Made by a program: the position numbers and the translations under genes. From positions 2,472,501 to 2,536,500 of the forward strand of contig NZ_OY781460.1 in assembly GCF_963676855.1 (NCBI RefSeq): a stretch of 64,000 nt of DNA. Direction: 5' to 3'. Of this stretch, positions 62,712 through 64,000 are shown one piece after another (position 1 is the stretch's first letter; the number at the start of each line of letters is the position of its first letter). The notes under the pieces are model-generated. The model had not been told where the DNA came from. It made no database searches and was given only the letters and a program-made list of their open reading frames with translations. This DNA is from an uncultured Anaeromusa sp. GTDB taxonomy: Bacteria > Bacillota > Negativicutes > Anaeromusales > Anaeromusaceae.

Positions 62712-63073
62712 CAACCGCCCACCACCATTCGCAGGCCCACAAGAATCAAAAACACACCAAACATGCGTTTAAGCTGCGCGGCAGGTATTTTAGACATCCA
62801 GCGAGAACCCAAAGCGGCACCGACGACACTGCCTACAGTCAACATAGCCGCAATACTAAAATCCAGTTGGCCGTGCAAGCCATAGATGAGTGCGCTGGCA
62901 GCCGCCGTTGGAATGATCACCGCCAAAGACGTAGCGTGAGCCTCATGTTGGGATAAGCCAAGAAGAGATACCATAATAGGCACCAACACAATGCCGCCGC
63001 CAATGCCAAGCATACCGCTCAGCACGCCAGCCAACACTCCGTAAAGCACAATGCGTTCTGTAGACACTTCCAC
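62711..63073 (-). CDS. Half-size TSUP (TauE/SafE) permease, first subunit
   Basis: 120-residue membrane protein with the same signature as its neighbour, AGVLSGMLGIGGGIVLVPIM, and matching later blocks (SLAVIIPTA; GVFLILVGLRM). It starts at GTG 63073 and is translationally coupled to the second half. Confidence 0.85.
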   Translation of the reverse strand: MEVSTERIVLYGVLAGVLSGMLGIGGGIVLVPIMVSLLGLSQHEAHATSLAVIIPTAAASALIYGLHGQLDFSIAAMLTVGSVVGAALGSRWMSKIPAAQLKRMFGVFLILVGLRMVVGG

Positions 63074-63100
63074 TTTCTCTGCCTCGCTTTCCTTGGATGA

Positions 63101-63919
63101 TTAATCCATGCTCAAGCTGCGCACCACCAAATTGACTTCAAAAACCGTCATGCCTGTTGTATATTCGACAGCTTCCCGAATACGTCGTTGCACCTCCGGC
63201 AATTCTTGGGGAATTACCGTACCAAAGCGGACCACCAAATCCGCAGTAATTTGCACTCCTTTATCCTTTACCTTGCTGATTTGCACTTTCCCCACTTTGG
63301 CAATAAAAGTTGAATCCAACGCTTCTTTCTGCGTTACCGCAACCAAAACATCATCGGCAATCAGTAGTTTGCCATAATAGCTAAAAGTAGGACGGACAAT
63401 GGACTTTTCTCCCAGCTTGCGCCGCGTCGCCGAAGAACGGCGGCTGAAAATTTCCAATGAATCCACTAAATAGCCGGAAAAATGAGGCTTCAACTCAATT
63501 GTCGGCACGGGAATAATATGTTTTCCCTCTCGCAGTCTTGCTTTACGAGCTTTAGCAATTTCCGTCGGACTAGCAATTTCTTCAATGCGAATAGTCTTTT
63601 GAATGGGAGGCAATTTAAGAACTTTAACAATTTTCTCTGTCATCCCATCGGAAGTTCCCAACACCAAAATGCGCTGCGGTTTAACTTGCTCAATCGCTTC
63701 TCGTACTTCGGCGGCATGCTCAGGATCCGTAAAGATCGCTCGGCGTACCGCGCCGATTTTATTTGGCTCTTTTTTCGCCGACTTGCCTGCAATAATTTTA
63801 CTGTCTTTAATGAACAAACCATCATCAATCAAGGCATCTGCCGCCTGTTCGTGAGCGACAATCAAGGCCCGATGACTCTTGCCAGTACCACTTGGCCCAA
63901 CGAATGCAAACACTTCCAT
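63101..63919 (-). CDS. P-loop NTPase fused to Asp23/Gls24-like domain
   Basis: 272-residue cytoplasmic protein. Residues 1-~150 form a P-loop domain with Walker A GPSGTGKS at 8-15. Residues ~165-268 match the Asp23/Gls24 (DUF322) alkaline-shock fold: KVGKVQISKVKDKGVQITAD and VQRRIREAVEYTTGMTVFEVNLVV. I know of no characterised member with this architecture. AAAGGAGG precedes the ATG, and a promoter lies at the window edge. Confidence 0.8.
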   Translation of the reverse strand: MEVFAFVGPSGTGKSHRALIVAHEQAADALIDDGLFIKDSKIIAGKSAKKEPNKIGAVRRAIFTDPEHAAEVREAIEQVKPQRILVLGTSDGMTEKIVKVLKLPPIQKTIRIEEIASPTEIAKARKARLREGKHIIPVPTIELKPHFSGYLVDSLEIFSRRSSATRRKLGEKSIVRPTFSYYGKLLIADDVLVAVTQKEALDSTFIAKVGKVQISKVKDKGVQITADLVVRFGTVIPQELPEVQRRIREAVEYTTGMTVFEVNLVVRSLSMD

Positions 63920-63954
63920 AGCATGCCTCCTTTCAAAAAGCCTCTGTTTCTATC

Positions 63955-63984
63955 ACCTTACTGGAAACGCTGTTGTTTTGTCAA
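63955..63984 (-). promoter_or_regulatory. Promoter of P-loop/Asp23 gene
   Basis: Perfect -35 TTGACA (63979-63984), 18-bp spacer, weak -10 TAAGGT (63955-63960), about 35 bp before the ATG. Confidence 0.5.
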
Positions 63985-64000
63985 GAGAGCCTAAGATAGC

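Overview
This 64 kb window is a gene-dense chromosomal segment from a Firmicute. T-box leaders precede pheST and thrS, an L20-type leader precedes infC-rpmI-rplT, and the window encodes Hfq, MutS2, HflX, ScpA/ScpB, KtrAB, a type 2 IPP isomerase, an IspH-S1 fusion and strong AGGAGG ribosome-binding sites. The mix, especially IspH-S1, the LytS/LytTR/CstA module, two-PRC-barrel protein and YqzL-like peptide, fits the Negativicutes (Sporomusaceae-like) best; this is an inference from gene content, not a phylogeny. Nearly all genes are on the minus strand. The exceptions are the 5'-truncated class A PBP at the left edge, a DUF441 membrane protein and a polysaccharide deacetylase. No tRNA, rRNA, insertion sequence, integrase, prophage or CRISPR array was seen.

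Layout (coordinates ascending; minus-strand operons read right to left). 1-7.7 kb: PBP1A, mutS2, a U32/DUF3656 protein, DUF441 and zapA, separated by symmetrical terminators. 7.8-11.6 kb: pheST under a Phe T-box. 11.6-15.7 kb: YqzL-like peptide, SpoU methyltransferase, KtrA/KtrB potassium uptake, and a divergent class II aldolase. 15.8-19.4 kb: infC-rpmI-rplT and thrS, each under a structured leader. 19.4-24 kb: an accessory-looking stretch with a GRAM-like protein, a siroheme reductase/DUF1858 fusion with an uncharacterised partner, and an AT-rich, Lys-rich topoisomerase III. 24-27 kb: a 7-deazaguanine (queuosine precursor) operon folE2-queC-queE plus an HD hydrolase, without queD. 27-30 kb: ispH-S1 and idi/fni. 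30-34.7 kb: CstA-family transporter with a LytS/LytTR two-component system. 34.7-40.6 kb: aroF-aroA-cmk-plsC, a BaiN-like flavoprotein and a pseudouridine synthase. 40.6-45.8 kb: D,D-carboxypeptidase, scpB, scpA, trpS, site-2 protease, polysaccharide deacetylase. 45.9-52.3 kb: guaB, VanW protein, PRC-barrel protein, membrane/TPR-like protein, PLP lyase. 52.3-64 kb: hflX, hfq, miaA, methyltransferase, mutL, mutS, miaB, two half-size TSUP permeases and a P-loop/Asp23 fusion.

The most interesting signals are regulatory. A perfect 13-bp palindrome with core TGTGA-N6-TCACA is centred at -41.5 of a predicted promoter for the siroheme reductase/DUF1858 gene, the classic position for a Crp/Fnr-family activator. 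Two near-identical direct repeats sit just upstream of the cstA promoter next to the LytTR regulator and suggest a pyruvate- or carboxylate-sensing BtsSR/BtsT-like circuit. infC appears to start at AUU. topB is preceded by a seven-codon leader ORF that overlaps its start. Protein-level oddities include HflX with a JAMM/RadC-like N-terminal domain, split TSUP transporters, a P-loop NTPase fused to an Asp23 domain, and a paired PRC-barrel/TPR membrane locus of unknown function.
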